The notes: a model not told the origin generated them from the sequence alone. A DNA stretch of 64,000 nt from Pseudomonas baltica (GCF_014235765.1 NZ_JACMYH010000001.1:124001-188000), one strand, 5' to 3'. Positions 22,721 through 35,253 are shown, numbered from the stretch's first letter. Numbers and translations are program-made.

Positions 22721-24631
22721 GTGAACACTTTGTTAGGTCAGTTGCCAAAACTCACCGCCGAAGCCAAGCAGTTGCCGGAAACGTTTGGTGGGGCTTTGAC
22801 CCAGCTCAATAACCAGTTGACCGTCTCGACAAAGTTATTCGATGACTGGGCGCAGATTTCCGCAAAGGCCACGGACGGTGTCAAAACGTTCACCGCCGCG
22901 GTTGCTGCGCTGAACAGCGGCGAGTTCGGTGACTTTTTCCGCAATGATAAGAAATCTGTAGAGGGTTTCAATAACGAGATCAGCGTCGTGATGGCGCGAA
23001 TTCGCGATTTGCAAAATGTCCGATCGGGGCTGAAGAACGATTCCCAAACAGCCCTGTTCCAGTGGAAGTTTTGGGACCGCGCACAGATTGACTCTGAGTT
23101 GGCCGCTTTACGCAGGTTTGTAACTGATATGGCTGCCCAGCGCGATAAGCTAGAACAGGATCAGCGTGGCAGTAATGAAGAGCAGGATAGGCTCGCCGCT
23201 GAGCGATTGGCTTCGGCTCAGAAAAGCGCCGACGAGCAGAAAAAGTTGCAGTCTCAAGTGGTCACCGATACGGAAGCTGCACTTAAAGCTCTGGTATCCG
23301 CTGAGACGAAAGCCACTAACGATCTGGAAAAAGCGAAAGCTGCCCAGCTTAAGACCCAGGAAAAGTACAGCAAGGCTCTATCTGCACTGGGGGCAGCTAC
23401 AGGGAACGATGGGTCTTTTGCCTCGGCCCAATCACTGAAAATTGGCGCTCGCCAGGCACTTCAGCGCGGAGATGTCGAGGTGGCCAAGGAACAGGCCAAT
23501 GCTGCACTCGATATTTTGCAGAAACTGGCTGATTCAGGTGCAAATACCTATGGCTTTGCCGGTTTCATTAAAGAGTTACAGGGCATTGAAATTGCGGCTG
23601 ATGAAATCAATGTCAAAAAGGCCGAGGACAGCATTGAAAAGGCGAAAGATAAGGCGGCCGTACTTAAGTCGAAGCTAGACGACTTGAAGTCTGTAGTCAT
23701 CACCCCGATGATGGATCCGGAAGCTTTGGCAACAGTACGTAAGCAGATTCAAGATTTGAAAATCCTGATCGGGCAGAAATTTGAAACGCCCATCAACGTA
23801 GCGCCAACCACTGAGATGCTGGCCATCGCCGGACAGGTTCCTGCCGTAAAGTTTCCTACCGCAGGGCAATCGGCACCCACAGTGCCAACATCGCTTGTCC
23901 CGCCTAAAACCTCCACAAAATCCCAGAAGCTCAACTATCAACCGGGCGTCAACAGCTACTCGCTGCAGGATACGGTAGTCCCGGTTCAGCCCGTGGTTGA
24001 GGAGGACGCGTACCAGAAAATGGTGCGCGAGGTCGCCGCGCGCGGCAAGGTGCAGGTACCGGTAGAGCCTCTGATTCCAGATGGGGCAATAGTGGACATG
24101 GATGTCCCGGTGAGTCCAAAACTGGACGAAGCCTCAGTGGCTGCTGCGAAGAGCCAGGTTGCGGTTATTGCGGAACAGATGCGCCAAGCGTTGATCGTGC
24201 CTATGACTATCGTCGCACCTAACGGATCTACCAGCGTCTCCGGTCCTGATCCGGATGTTCCGCAATTCGCTCGCGGCGATATGGTTCGTGGCCCTGGCAC
24301 CGGATCCAGTGACAGCATTCTTGCTCGGCTTTCGAATGGCGAGTTCGTGATGCGAGCAGCGGCGGTCCAGCACTATGGCCCACAACTACTGCGGCAACTT
24401 AACGAGCGCCGTTTACCCAAGTTCGCAACGGGTGGGCTGGTAGCACCGCGAATGGTGCCCAGTATTCCAGCGCCTGCGGCCTCGATTCTGAACCAGATTG
24501 ATCCGCCTACGCCGGAAAGCATGGGGACCGTAGCTCTTTCGGTGGGGGGCGAGACGTACAACTTGCAAGCGCCTCAACAGGACTTCCAGCGAATCCTTCG
24601 CAACCAGCGGCTGAAGTTCGGCAACTCTTGA
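22721..24631 (+). pseudogene. Tape measure protein, C-terminal fragment
   Basis: The 636-residue open frame resembles the distal part of a tape measure: long coiled coil (AAERLASAQKSADEQKKLQS to about residue 340), a Pro-rich linker, then the Gly-rich C-terminus FARGDMVRGPGTGSSDSILARLSNGEFVMRAAAVQHYG-type signature seen in many Pseudomonas tape measures. The frame is open from 22682 but has only a GTG at 22721 and no ribosome site. The hydrophobic membrane-crossing middle part of such proteins is missing, which suggests a deletion larger than a single base. Confidence 0.75.
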
Positions 24632-24688
24632 GGTTGGGTCATCGGGTCCGCGGATGGTAGATTGCCAGCTTCGACAGGGAGGCAGTTC

Positions 24689-24985
24689 ATGGAGTATTTA
24701 ATTGTCTGGGTGGCGGTGGCCTGCGTGTCCGCCTGGTACGCGAAGCAGAAGGGACGCAGCGCTGGCGCATGGTTGCTTCTCGGCCTTCTGTTGCATGTCT
24801 TTGCACTGATCATTCTGTGGTTCCTCAACCCGGTCGGCATCGATGACGCCAAAAGCCAAGCTATCGCCCGCAAGTTTGGTGTATCAGCGCGGTACCGCAA
24901 GTGTCCGCAATGTGCCGAGCTTATTCAGCGTGAGGCACTTAAGTGCCGTTATTGCCAAGCTCAGTTGGAGCCTGTTCTCGACTGA
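24689..24985 (+). CDS. Small membrane protein with zinc ribbon
   Basis: GGGAGG precedes ATG 24689. The 98-residue product has two hydrophobic spans (YLIVWVAVACVSAWYA and WLLLGLLLHVFALIILWFL) and a C-terminal zinc ribbon, CPQCAELIQREALKCRYC. It is placed between tape measure and tail tip genes, and small membrane proteins there are known as superinfection-exclusion morons in some phages. That role is inference. A terminator follows at once, so it may be a separately expressed gene. Confidence 0.75.
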   Translation: MEYLIVWVAVACVSAWYAKQKGRSAGAWLLLGLLLHVFALIILWFLNPVGIDDAKSQAIARKFGVSARYRKCPQCAELIQREALKCRYCQAQLEPVLD

Positions 24986-25002
24986 GCAATGCACCAACAA
25001 TC

Positions 25003-25026
25003 AAACCCGCCTCGGCGGGTTTTTTC
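25003..25026 (+). terminator. Terminator after the small membrane protein gene
   Basis: An 8-bp stem AACCCGCC/GGCGGGTT with a minimal loop is followed by TTTTT and CATTT. Strong intrinsic terminator. Confidence 0.8.
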
Positions 25027-25042
25027 ATTTCTGGAGTAACGG

Positions 25043-25552
25043 ATGAGCCTGCCTCTGATCATGCTGGGGGGCATCCCCATTGTTTTGGATGCCGGCGCAC
25101 CGGATCAGTCCGACAACCCGCTGCTGGGAGAATCCGTCATCCGGCTGTCCGGCGGCGAAGGCGTCAAAATGACCCACTGGGGCAAGGCCGCCGGCACCAT
25201 CAGCGGCCAGGGCTGGATGCCGCCGGGGTTGGATGGCCTCGACTACAGCCAGCCGCTTGAACTGCGCCTCACCGCGCAGGAGAGCATGGTAAGCAATGCG
25301 CAGATCCTCGTGCTGCCCAGCACTCCGCGCGACGATTGGGCGCCCTGGGCATTCGCTTTGGTCGGGGCCCGGTGGGTCGAAGCGCCGTGCATGATGGATG
25401 GCCTGGTCGTGACGATCGAGAAGATGGTCGGCGCCACCAAGTACATGGCGCAGTGGATGCCGGTCTACAACGTGTTCGCCAGCAAGCCTCCCAAGACGCA
25501 GAGCTCGGGCCAAGGCAGCTTTGGCTGGACCATCGCCTGGGAAGAGGTCTGA
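25043..25552 (+). CDS. Phage tail protein, tail-tip region
   Basis: The 169-residue product begins MSLPLIMLGGIPIVLDAGAP with GGAG upstream. It is beta-rich and ends FGWTIAWEEV. By position after the tape measure it belongs to the distal tail or baseplate proteins. The pattern of hydrophobic strands and Pro/Gly turns (LSGGEGVKMTHWGKAAGTIS) agrees. Its stop overlaps the start of the next gene (TGATG), so the two are coupled. Confidence 0.65.
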   Translation: MSLPLIMLGGIPIVLDAGAPDQSDNPLLGESVIRLSGGEGVKMTHWGKAAGTISGQGWMPPGLDGLDYSQPLELRLTAQESMVSNAQILVLPSTPRDDWAPWAFALVGARWVEAPCMMDGLVVTIEKMVGATKYMAQWMPVYNVFASKPPKTQSSGQGSFGWTIAWEEV

Positions 25553-27363
25553 TGCTGATCAACGGATTGCCGCTCAATGCCGCGGCGCTGGGTGGCCTGC
25601 AGGGTGATTCCAGTGCAACCGAGCCACTACCGATTGTGCCAGGCCGGGCGTTCCGCTGGCGGCTGCGGGTCACCGTAGGCGGCAGTGATGTAACCGCCAG
25701 GCTCACCGGCCAGGTGCATGTCGACCGCGAGCGCGGCGCTGCCGGCCTGGCGGACTTCACGCTGCAGATGGATGCGGGGCCTGTAGTGCCGATGGATTGG
25801 ATAGGGGCCGAGGTCGTGATCGACTACATCAGCACTGCTGCGGGTGTCACCAGCGAGAAGCGCCGCTACACCGGCCGAATCGTCACCACGGAATGGGGCT
25901 CGCTGGCCAGGCTGCTGGTGTGCCATTGCGGCGATCAGCTGCAGCAGCGCGTCGAGGCGATGAGCACCGACGCAGTTGGGGCGCTGATCCCTTCCTACTG
26001 GTCAGACGAGGTGTTCGAAGCGATAGACGGGCGCAGCCGATGGGACTATGCCCAGGAGCGTTTGACCTCTGTGCAAGGCAGCCTGGACTCGTCAGCTACT
26101 GGCGAGCTACGGCTCACCAGCTGGTACGCGGGCAACATCGACTTCACGTTCGGCGGCGGCACCACGGTCTACGACTCGGTTGCACTGTCCTATGCCGATC
26201 TCACCAGCTTGACCAACACTGTCGAGATTGAAGCGAACTACCGTTTTCCTCGCCTGCGCCAGCTCAACGAGAACTTCACCTGGGTGCATCCGGATACCAA
26301 TGGCCTGGGCGGGCTCAGCGGGTTCTGCCAATGGCGGCCCGACAGCACAGAGCTGCCGGATGTGGCCATGGTTCGCGATGCAGTCACCGGCAGTGGCCTG
26401 AGCCTGGTGCGCAACCCCGGCTACAACCGAGTGCCGCTCAGTGCTCCTGACCCGTGTGGGAACGGCCAGCCCTGGGTGAACAACTACGCCGACCTGCTGC
26501 TGGCGGCCTCGCTCACGGGCGGCCGCCGCTGGAGCCAACCGGTAACCGAGAAGTACACCCTCAAGGTGGTGGCCGAGACCAGCGTCGCGCAGGCCGGTGA
26601 GGTGATCGCCAGGGAGTCGTTGTCGATCGAGTACACCAACGACCTGGCCGATGGCTGGGAAAGCACAGCATTCGGTATTGATGCGCCCCGGCCTGCGGCG
26701 CCCGGCACTGGCAATGGCGTAGGCGGTAATGGGGCCGGCGGCGTCGGCGGGGCGCCTGCGCAAGATGGTGGCGAGACCGGCCACAAGGACCAGCGTGATG
26801 AGGCGCAGCGCCTGGGCGCTTTCCGGTGCCTGCTGCATCAGGCCAAGACCTCGATCATCCAGGCGCACAGCGGGACCCGGGTCAGCTGGGAATCGCCGAC
26901 AAGCATGGTGATGGACGTCGATCTGGTGCACACGTTGGCGATCAGTGACCAGGGCATCAGCGCAGCGGCGCGGTGCAGCCATATCTACGACACTTTTGAC
27001 CTGGCTGGCGGCAGCGCCATTACCACCCTGACGATCACCGTCATGCGTGGTGGCGGCACCGCCGAAGATGCGCTCGAGCCGCCGGCCGCCTCAGTCGAGC
27101 CGCAACCTGAGCCAGATGGGCCTGACCCCATAGGGCGGAGCCTGCCGACCCAGCTCGGCGGCAAGAGGGGCGCGCCGGCATACAAGGAAGACCTCGATGG
27201 ATTCGCGGGCAACTATGACAACGCTGACCCGACGCTGGAGGTATTCCCCCGGCGTTTTCAGGTGACCTCAATCGACATACCCGAAGAGGACACCGACGAA
27301 AAAACCGTCGATATCGCGGCGACCTACCGGGTCGTCATCCCCAACGACCTTCTGGAGTTGTAA
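25552..27363 (+). CDS. Tail hub/baseplate-like structural protein
   Basis: The 603-residue product starts at ATG 25552 (coupled to the previous stop). The first 150 residues look like a tail-hub domain with RWRLRVTVGGSDVTARLTGQ and a nearby RRYTGRIVTTEWG strand. A central part is rich in Trp/Tyr/Asn. A Gly/Pro linker (PAAPGTGNGVGGNGAGG) precedes the C-terminal domain. It probably forms the hub that closes the tube and carries the fibres. The family is not certain. Confidence 0.65.
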   Translation: MLINGLPLNAAALGGLQGDSSATEPLPIVPGRAFRWRLRVTVGGSDVTARLTGQVHVDRERGAAGLADFTLQMDAGPVVPMDWIGAEVVIDYISTAAGVTSEKRRYTGRIVTTEWGSLARLLVCHCGDQLQQRVEAMSTDAVGALIPSYWSDEVFEAIDGRSRWDYAQERLTSVQGSLDSSATGELRLTSWYAGNIDFTFGGGTTVYDSVALSYADLTSLTNTVEIEANYRFPRLRQLNENFTWVHPDTNGLGGLSGFCQWRPDSTELPDVAMVRDAVTGSGLSLVRNPGYNRVPLSAPDPCGNGQPWVNNYADLLLAASLTGGRRWSQPVTEKYTLKVVAETSVAQAGEVIARESLSIEYTNDLADGWESTAFGIDAPRPAAPGTGNGVGGNGAGGVGGAPAQDGGETGHKDQRDEAQRLGAFRCLLHQAKTSIIQAHSGTRVSWESPTSMVMDVDLVHTLAISDQGISAAARCSHIYDTFDLAGGSAITTLTITVMRGGGTAEDALEPPAASVEPQPEPDGPDPIGRSLPTQLGGKRGAPAYKEDLDGFAGNYDNADPTLEVFPRRFQVTSIDIPEEDTDEKTVDIAATYRVVIPNDLLEL

Positions 27364-27366
27364 GCC

Positions 27367-27819
27367 ATGTCAGAGACCGAGCGGCGCGCCTTGGGCGTTG
27401 CCCTGGAGACGAACCGGCGGGCAAGTGGCGCCGCCATGGAATTATCCCGGCGCGCAATTGGCCCGGCAATGGAAGCAGAGCGCCGCGGCTCAGGGACCCA
27501 GATTGCCGACGACATCCAGCGCCTGGGTGGAGTGCAGCGCCGAAGCACGACCCTGTCGCGGATCGAGCGCCGCGGCGGCATAGGCGGGCAGACTGGATCC
27601 GGTGTCTGGGCCGCTCCCAACGTCGGCACCGGGGGTGGTATCGCCAGCCCACTTACCGAGGCCGATTATACCAAGCGCGAATACTGGCCCGACGGAATTC
27701 TCAGCAGCGATGGCCTGTTCAACATGCCGGCGCTGAAAACCTTGGTGATGACCGACAACGATGGCGCGAGTGTCACCGTCAATTTCGCGAAGCCGGTCAC
27801 GCCGGCGAAGGTGCCATAG
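27367..27819 (+). CDS. Hypothetical tail-region protein with Arg-rich repeats
   Basis: The 150-residue product begins with four imperfect repeats of an ERRALG/NRRASG/SRRAIG/ERRGSG type spaced about 11 residues (residues 5-45), then a Gly-rich linker and a C-terminal strand-rich end (LKTLVMTDNDGASVTVNFAK). The repeat spacing suggests a helical bundle or coiled coil. It is directly abutted by the next start. No family recognised. Confidence 0.6.
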   Translation: MSETERRALGVALETNRRASGAAMELSRRAIGPAMEAERRGSGTQIADDIQRLGGVQRRSTTLSRIERRGGIGGQTGSGVWAAPNVGTGGGIASPLTEADYTKREYWPDGILSSDGLFNMPALKTLVMTDNDGASVTVNFAKPVTPAKVP

Positions 27820-28266
27820 ATGCGCTTCATCAATAACTGGATCACCCAGCTGACTCAGCCCATGGCGGCCGCGGCAACCACGCTGCCTGTGCCAGGCGCA
27901 GCGCTCTCGCGCCTGGCGGCCGGCACGTACTTGCTCACGCTGGTCAACTCTGCGAGTGAACTGGATCAGACCCAGTGGGAAGTCATCGAGGTGACTGTGG
28001 CCAATGGCGTCGCAACCGTCACCCGCGCTCGGGAAGAAACCACGGCACGGGCCTGGCCAACCGGCACATTGATTTATTGCGGCGTTACAGCCGGCACTAT
28101 CAACCGGTTCGCACAGACGATTGAATCGCTCGTCGCGCGGGTGACGGCGCTCGAAGGCGGGGGCGGAGTTGATCCGGGGCCGGAGCCATCCGATGGCGCA
28201 CTTACTGACCCTGCCGGAAGCGCTCTTACCGACCAGGCACAGAACACTCTCGTACCGGCGGCCTGA
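27820..28266 (+). CDS. Hypothetical tail protein (148 residues)
   Basis: ATG 27820 follows the previous stop with no gap. The core (WEVIEVTVANGVATVTRARE, then GTLIYCGVTAGTINRFAQTI) is a short beta domain often found in phage tail-fibre proximal proteins. A coiled coil and a Gly/Pro/acidic tail end the protein. It may link the tail tip to the fibre proteins encoded next. Confidence 0.6.
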   Translation: MRFINNWITQLTQPMAAAATTLPVPGAALSRLAAGTYLLTLVNSASELDQTQWEVIEVTVANGVATVTRAREETTARAWPTGTLIYCGVTAGTINRFAQTIESLVARVTALEGGGGVDPGPEPSDGALTDPAGSALTDQAQNTLVPAA

Positions 28267-28297
28267 TTCCCGCCGCCTTGATAAAACGGACATTCCA

Positions 28298-29110
28298 ATG
28301 GCAAACGTTCAGCACACTGATAGCGGCACCACCGATCCACAGGTCGCACCGCCGAGCATTGGCGCCCACTACACCAATACGGCCAGCGGTCAGACTTGGG
28401 TCGCCCATGGCACGGCTCGGGTCGAGGATTGGGGTAGCCCTCTCCCTGGGCACGCGCTTGTGGCGACTGGTAATGAGCTGGTGCTCAACCACAAGCAGCC
28501 GATCACCGTGTGGCGGCTGACCCCCGGGCAATTCAATCCGCTCCTGGTCCTGCCCGATATCACCGAGCCCGGATTCTATGAAGTATTGCTGGTGCTCGAG
28601 AACACGTCGGGTGTCCAGTTCGAAATCAATGTGGTGGGGAGCGGCAATACTGAGCGGATAGACAAAATTCTAAGGGCTTCCGTTAGCTCTGCTACGGTGT
28701 ATCGCTTTCATTGCTGGGTGCCACTCGAATCAGTTGGGGGGTCGAACTTCTGGACTCAAGCTGAACGCACTTATCATGTTGAAGGTAGTGATTACATCCC
28801 GAGATCAGATAATACGTCGCTCACAATTGCCGGTGCTGACAGGAAGTTTTCATGGAGTTTCAACAATACGCGCTCCGCTGACCTCATCCTTAAGGAAGTA
28901 GGTAATAGCAACCGTATGGATCCTATAGTTGATGTTGAACTTTTGATCCTAAATTTCACCGGGGGAGTTGTTACGATCACAGTTGACACGGCTGAGGGTT
29001 ATCCGCTGAAAGACGTTACCCAAATCATAGTGCAGCCCAATACTGGTCAGCGTTACACACTTACTTTCTGTCGCAGCAGATGGTCGGTGGCCAAAATACA
29101 AGAGGTTTAG
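28298..29110 (+). CDS. Hypothetical tail or receptor-binding-region protein
   Basis: The start ATG 28298 has only a weak ribosome site; the earlier frame from 28169 overlaps the previous gene. The 270-residue product is mainly beta with many Thr/Val/Asn strands (TLTFCRSRWSVAKIQEV end). GC is lower than in neighbouring tail genes, particularly after 28,600, suggesting a module exchanged between phages. Position among fibre genes suggests host-surface contact. No family seen. Confidence 0.55.
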   Translation: MANVQHTDSGTTDPQVAPPSIGAHYTNTASGQTWVAHGTARVEDWGSPLPGHALVATGNELVLNHKQPITVWRLTPGQFNPLLVLPDITEPGFYEVLLVLENTSGVQFEINVVGSGNTERIDKILRASVSSATVYRFHCWVPLESVGGSNFWTQAERTYHVEGSDYIPRSDNTSLTIAGADRKFSWSFNNTRSADLILKEVGNSNRMDPIVDVELLILNFTGGVVTITVDTAEGYPLKDVTQIIVQPNTGQRYTLTFCRSRWSVAKIQEV

Positions 29111-29118
29111 GGGGCGAG

Positions 29119-30639
29119 ATGGAGCGAACGTTGGTTTGGCCTTGGCATGGCATGATAACCGCCGAGACATTACAACTTCCCAATGGCGCTACCCGCCCGA
29201 CACAAGAACTGTCGTTTTCACCCGCCAATGCTGCAGGGCCCGGCGACAATCACAGGATTGTAGTGGAAGGGGTAGCGTCTATCTCTGACGCCGAGGCGGC
29301 GCTAGCGCCGGCTGGCGGCCAATACTGGTCGGGTCGAGCGCTTGTTACCTCGGGCCGGCTTTATGAAAAGGAGATTGGCTGGCTATATCAGGCCTTGGAT
29401 GGTAGTCGCTGGTCGGTGACTATGCCGATTCGCAATATCCAGCCAGTCACCTCAACGCTCCGGCTTACATTCAAGCGTTTTGGCGAGTTCACCAGAGCGC
29501 CGGAGTCGATAAGTCTCACTCAGCAATTTCAAGTGGGGTTGCTGTCTGAAGATGATCGGAAGTTATATTTCGCTGATTTTGGAAACAGTCAGACTCACTC
29601 TATACGCCTGCATAGCGTGAGCGACACAGGCCGCACAGCTATCATTTCATGGTGTATATCGAACGCGGGAAATGGCTTTGATCCCCATGCTCGGCCCTAC
29701 ACTTATCTGAAAGTCTCGCTGACTGGAAGTGGAAGTGAGATCGCCGCCAGCTACGAAATTCTGTACGACAAAACCCGAGTGCGTAGGGATGACCAACCGA
29801 TAGCGATAGAGGACTACGGCTTTGCTGTAGATCCAAGCCGGAACTGGGTGGAGACCAACCGTGAGCCCTTTGGGGATGGGGGACCCAATTCAGGAACCCG
29901 GTATTTCTACGACTACGTGCCAACCACGACGTTGAAGGTCATGAAGGGGGATGACCTGTTCCCCGGTCCAGTCTCGGTAAACAGGCGTCAGACCTGGATA
30001 CCCTTCATTTCTTTCCAGGGTGAGACCCCTGTCCCGTGCACTTTCAGTTGTGTGTACCGGGCTGAGCGGCCAATGCCGGTCATCAACGTAGTGACTGACG
30101 AGCAGGTCGTGCACCTCATATACACCGACGGGCACGGCGGTGTTGAGAACGACGGCAAGTACCATTTTGAGGGCAGTACCGCCGCCGAGGGCGCACTCAC
30201 AATCACGATCGCTCACGGTGATTACCGCTGGACCAGGTCCTACACGTTCTCGTCGCAAAGCGTATTGAATGACCTCGTATACACCACGGCCTATTTCAAC
30301 GGTGAGCAGCTTCCGAACATCGGTACCGGCCGGGCTGGATTTGGAATCATAGCAACGGGCGAGCTGTGGGCGGACGTTGGCCAGTTTCGACCGTCGGTGG
30401 GGGTCAGCATGGCTAATGTCAGCGACGTGACCTACTTCTACCTGTACAGCAACAACTGTCTGGCCCTGGCCACTGTCACCGATTACCCCAAGCACAAGTT
30501 CTATGGGGCGATTACCCCGGATGGATTTATTCCACCAGTGGGCGAGCACCCGACTGACTTCAGCCCTCACTTCGGTAGTTATCACCCTTTCACCGGTCAA
30601 CTGATGCTGGGTTCTTCCAAGCCGGTCAACTGGATCTAA
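29119..30639 (+). CDS. Hypothetical large tail/receptor-binding protein (506 residues)
   Basis: AGGGGGCGAG lies directly before ATG 29119. The product is rich in aromatic and beta-prone stretches, without recognised enzymatic motif (SRNWVETNREPFGDGG, VNRRQTWIPFISFQGETPVP). It follows the 270-residue gene with 8 bases between and shares its lower GC start, so both may belong to one swapped receptor-recognition module. A receptor-binding role is an inference from position. Confidence 0.6.
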   Translation: MERTLVWPWHGMITAETLQLPNGATRPTQELSFSPANAAGPGDNHRIVVEGVASISDAEAALAPAGGQYWSGRALVTSGRLYEKEIGWLYQALDGSRWSVTMPIRNIQPVTSTLRLTFKRFGEFTRAPESISLTQQFQVGLLSEDDRKLYFADFGNSQTHSIRLHSVSDTGRTAIISWCISNAGNGFDPHARPYTYLKVSLTGSGSEIAASYEILYDKTRVRRDDQPIAIEDYGFAVDPSRNWVETNREPFGDGGPNSGTRYFYDYVPTTTLKVMKGDDLFPGPVSVNRRQTWIPFISFQGETPVPCTFSCVYRAERPMPVINVVTDEQVVHLIYTDGHGGVENDGKYHFEGSTAAEGALTITIAHGDYRWTRSYTFSSQSVLNDLVYTTAYFNGEQLPNIGTGRAGFGIIATGELWADVGQFRPSVGVSMANVSDVTYFYLYSNNCLALATVTDYPKHKFYGAITPDGFIPPVGEHPTDFSPHFGSYHPFTGQLMLGSSKPVNWI

Positions 30640-30668
30640 CCCCTCTTTTGAAACAGGAGCAGCCAGCC

Positions 30669-31220
30669 ATGCAGCCGGCCCGCCAAGACCTGCCCGTCGT
30701 TCCGGGCGCAACGTACCGCGACACGATCCGAATCATGCAGCCGGTGTTCGTGTACCGGGATATCACCGGCATTGTCGGTGCACCGGTGGTGCTGCAGGTG
30801 CCCGATCACGGCCTGGCCTCGGACTGGCCAGTGTGGGTGCGCGGCGCAGTCGGCATGCCGGACTTGAATCGAGAGCCGTTCAAACAGCTGCCGCACCGTG
30901 CCAGGCGGCTATCAGCCGACAGCCTCGAGGTGAACAGCCAATCGGCCGTCGGGCTCAGGCCGTCGGGCGGCCAGTTGGTGTACCGGCCACCGGTGGACCT
31001 GACCGATGCCACGGCGGTGCTCACCATCTTCAGCGGCGCCGATGCGCTGTTTGTCCTGGGGGAGGGGGCAGGGCTGGAAGTCACGGCGCCGGGCACCATC
31101 GCGCGCACGCTGACGGCGGCCCAGACCCTGCTCCTGGCACCGGGCGGCATGACCTACACCTTCGACCTGCTGTTCCCCGGCGGGGTAGTCACGCGCTACT
31201 TCACGGGGGCGTTCACATGA
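30669..31220 (+). CDS. Hypothetical tail-region protein (183 residues)
   Basis: ATG 30669 is preceded by AGGAG; an in-frame codon at 30648 is less likely. The product starts with a segment QDLPVVPGATYRDTIRIMQP found in phage proteins encoded next to collagen-like tail genes. It ends with a beta strand pair (MTYTFDLLFPGGVVTRYFTG). Its stop overlaps the next ATG. It is probably a structural tail component. Confidence 0.6.
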   Translation: MQPARQDLPVVPGATYRDTIRIMQPVFVYRDITGIVGAPVVLQVPDHGLASDWPVWVRGAVGMPDLNREPFKQLPHRARRLSADSLEVNSQSAVGLRPSGGQLVYRPPVDLTDATAVLTIFSGADALFVLGEGAGLEVTAPGTIARTLTAAQTLLLAPGGMTYTFDLLFPGGVVTRYFTGAFT

Positions 31221-31720
31221 CCTGCAGCCCCAACGTCATCACCTTCGAAGTCGAGAAGCCCGGCGCCGCGGCGCTCGAGCGTGAATACGCCATTGCCATC
31301 GACTTGATCGAGCGCGAGGTCATCACGATCGGCGAGCAGGGTCCGCCCGGCGTGGGCATCCCGGGCCCCGCCGGCGGATCCGCAGTGCAGCGCCTGGCCG
31401 GCGAAACACTCAGCGCGCTGGTGGCCGTGTACGAGCTGGCCGGCGTTGTGTTCCGGCTCGACCAGGCCGACGGCGAGCATATCGCGCTGCTGCTGGGCAT
31501 CACCCTCACTGCTGCCGATGCCGGCGCCACGCTGAATATCCAGCGCACTGGCGTCATCGACGATGCAGCCTGGGCCTGGAACATCGGCCGGGTATGGCTG
31601 GGCGCCGACGGTGCGCTCACCCAGGTGCCGCCCACTCAAGGTTTCAACCTGCTTATCGGTGCGGCGGTTTCGCCAACCCGCCTGATCCTCAACCTGCAAG
31701 ACCCTATCGAACTGGAGTAA
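31217..31720 (+). CDS. Tail protein with collagen-like segment
   Basis: ATG 31217 overlaps the previous stop. Between residues 33 and 55 there is a short Gly-X-Y stretch (GEQGPPGVGIPGPAGG), typical of phage tail fibre linkers. The C-terminal part is a beta domain. GC is high and codon use matches the tail module. It likely forms a trimeric rod or connector. Confidence 0.6.
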   Translation: MTCSPNVITFEVEKPGAAALEREYAIAIDLIEREVITIGEQGPPGVGIPGPAGGSAVQRLAGETLSALVAVYELAGVVFRLDQADGEHIALLLGITLTAADAGATLNIQRTGVIDDAAWAWNIGRVWLGADGALTQVPPTQGFNLLIGAAVSPTRLILNLQDPIELE

Positions 31721-31725
31721 TACCC

Positions 31726-34451
<2,726 letters not shown>

Positions 34452-34455
34452 TACT

Positions 34456-34893
34456 ATGGCCCTCACCGAACGCAGAATCCGATACGAAACCCTCATCCGC
34501 TGGCATGAAGACGGCTCTATTGGCGCGCACCAGGTGGACCTCGACCAAATGCTGCGCGATGGCGTTGTTATCTCCAGCACGTTGACCACCACCATGCCGC
34601 TCGGCACAGCTGATTATCCTGGCGTGACGCCGCTGAGCGACATCCTGGGTGAAGCAGCGAGCGCGGCACTTGCGCGCGTGGGTGTGCTTGAACAGGCGCT
34701 TAGTGAGGTCAGCAGTCTAGCCCAGCAGCAATTGGAGCAGCTGAGCCAAGTTCGTGGTGAGCTGGGCACGACGCAGGTCGACCTTGCCAGAGCGCAGCAG
34801 ACGGTCGCCGATCTGCAGGTACAGTTGGCCCAAGGCCGAACCGCCGAAGAAGCACCGGGCGGAGTGATTGCCGCAAGCGAACCGGCCGCCTGA
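34456..34893 (+). CDS. Tail fibre accessory or assembly protein
   Basis: The 145-residue product starts ALTERRIRYETLIRWHEDGS and GAHQVDLDQML, a pattern shared with fibre-associated phage proteins. It ends with a coiled coil (LAQQQLEQLSQVRGELGTTQ to VADLQVQLAQG). It follows the fibre gene by 4 bases. It may be a fibre chaperone or a minor fibre; the sequence does not tell which. Confidence 0.6.
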   Translation: MALTERRIRYETLIRWHEDGSIGAHQVDLDQMLRDGVVISSTLTTTMPLGTADYPGVTPLSDILGEAASAALARVGVLEQALSEVSSLAQQQLEQLSQVRGELGTTQVDLARAQQTVADLQVQLAQGRTAEEAPGGVIAASEPAA

Positions 34894-34939
34894 CCGCCGA
34901 AACACCCAGTGCCCTGTCACCCCATAGAGAGGACGTGGA

Positions 34940-35158
34940 TCAATTCTGCCCAAGCTTGAACTTTATGCTTTCCAGCGGGCGCCACGAAAAAGACGGGGGC
35001 GGTGAATAGCATCCAGGCTGGTTTGGTGGTGTGGCATCACAACGAACCGTGTAGCCCTTGCTACCGATCTCGCGGTTACCTTCCCCAGTACCTCTTTCGC
35101 TGTACGCAGCGCAGCCACCGAGCGCCGCCATCACCAGCATTGCAAATACCTTCTTCAT
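34940..35158 (-). CDS. Small lipoprotein, reverse-oriented accessory gene
   Basis: The 72-residue product has a lipoprotein signal (MKKVFAMLVMAALGGCAAYS, lipobox LGGC, cysteine 16) and GGGAG upstream. The mature peptide is short, with a second Cys pair (VRCDATPPNQPGC) and a Pro-rich segment. It is transcribed against the late operon, between fibre and endolysin genes, so it is probably expressed in the lysogen. A surface or exclusion function is inference. Confidence 0.7.
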   Translation of the reverse strand: MKKVFAMLVMAALGGCAAYSERGTGEGNREIGSKGYTVRCDATPPNQPGCYSPPPSFSWRPLESIKFKLGQN

Positions 35159-35216
35159 TTCTGACTCCCTTCATAAAGCGCACAGCTTAGCGCTGGTACA
35201 CGCCTAATCACCATAC

Positions 35217-35238
35217 CCGCCATCGAGCGGTTTTTTTT
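35217..35238 (+). terminator. Terminator before the lysis genes
   Basis: A short stem CCGC/GCGG with a 6-base loop is followed by eight T. It is rather short but the T-run is strong. It overlaps the promoter side of the lipoprotein gene. Confidence 0.6.
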
Positions 35239-35253
35239 CGCCTGGAGAAAAGT

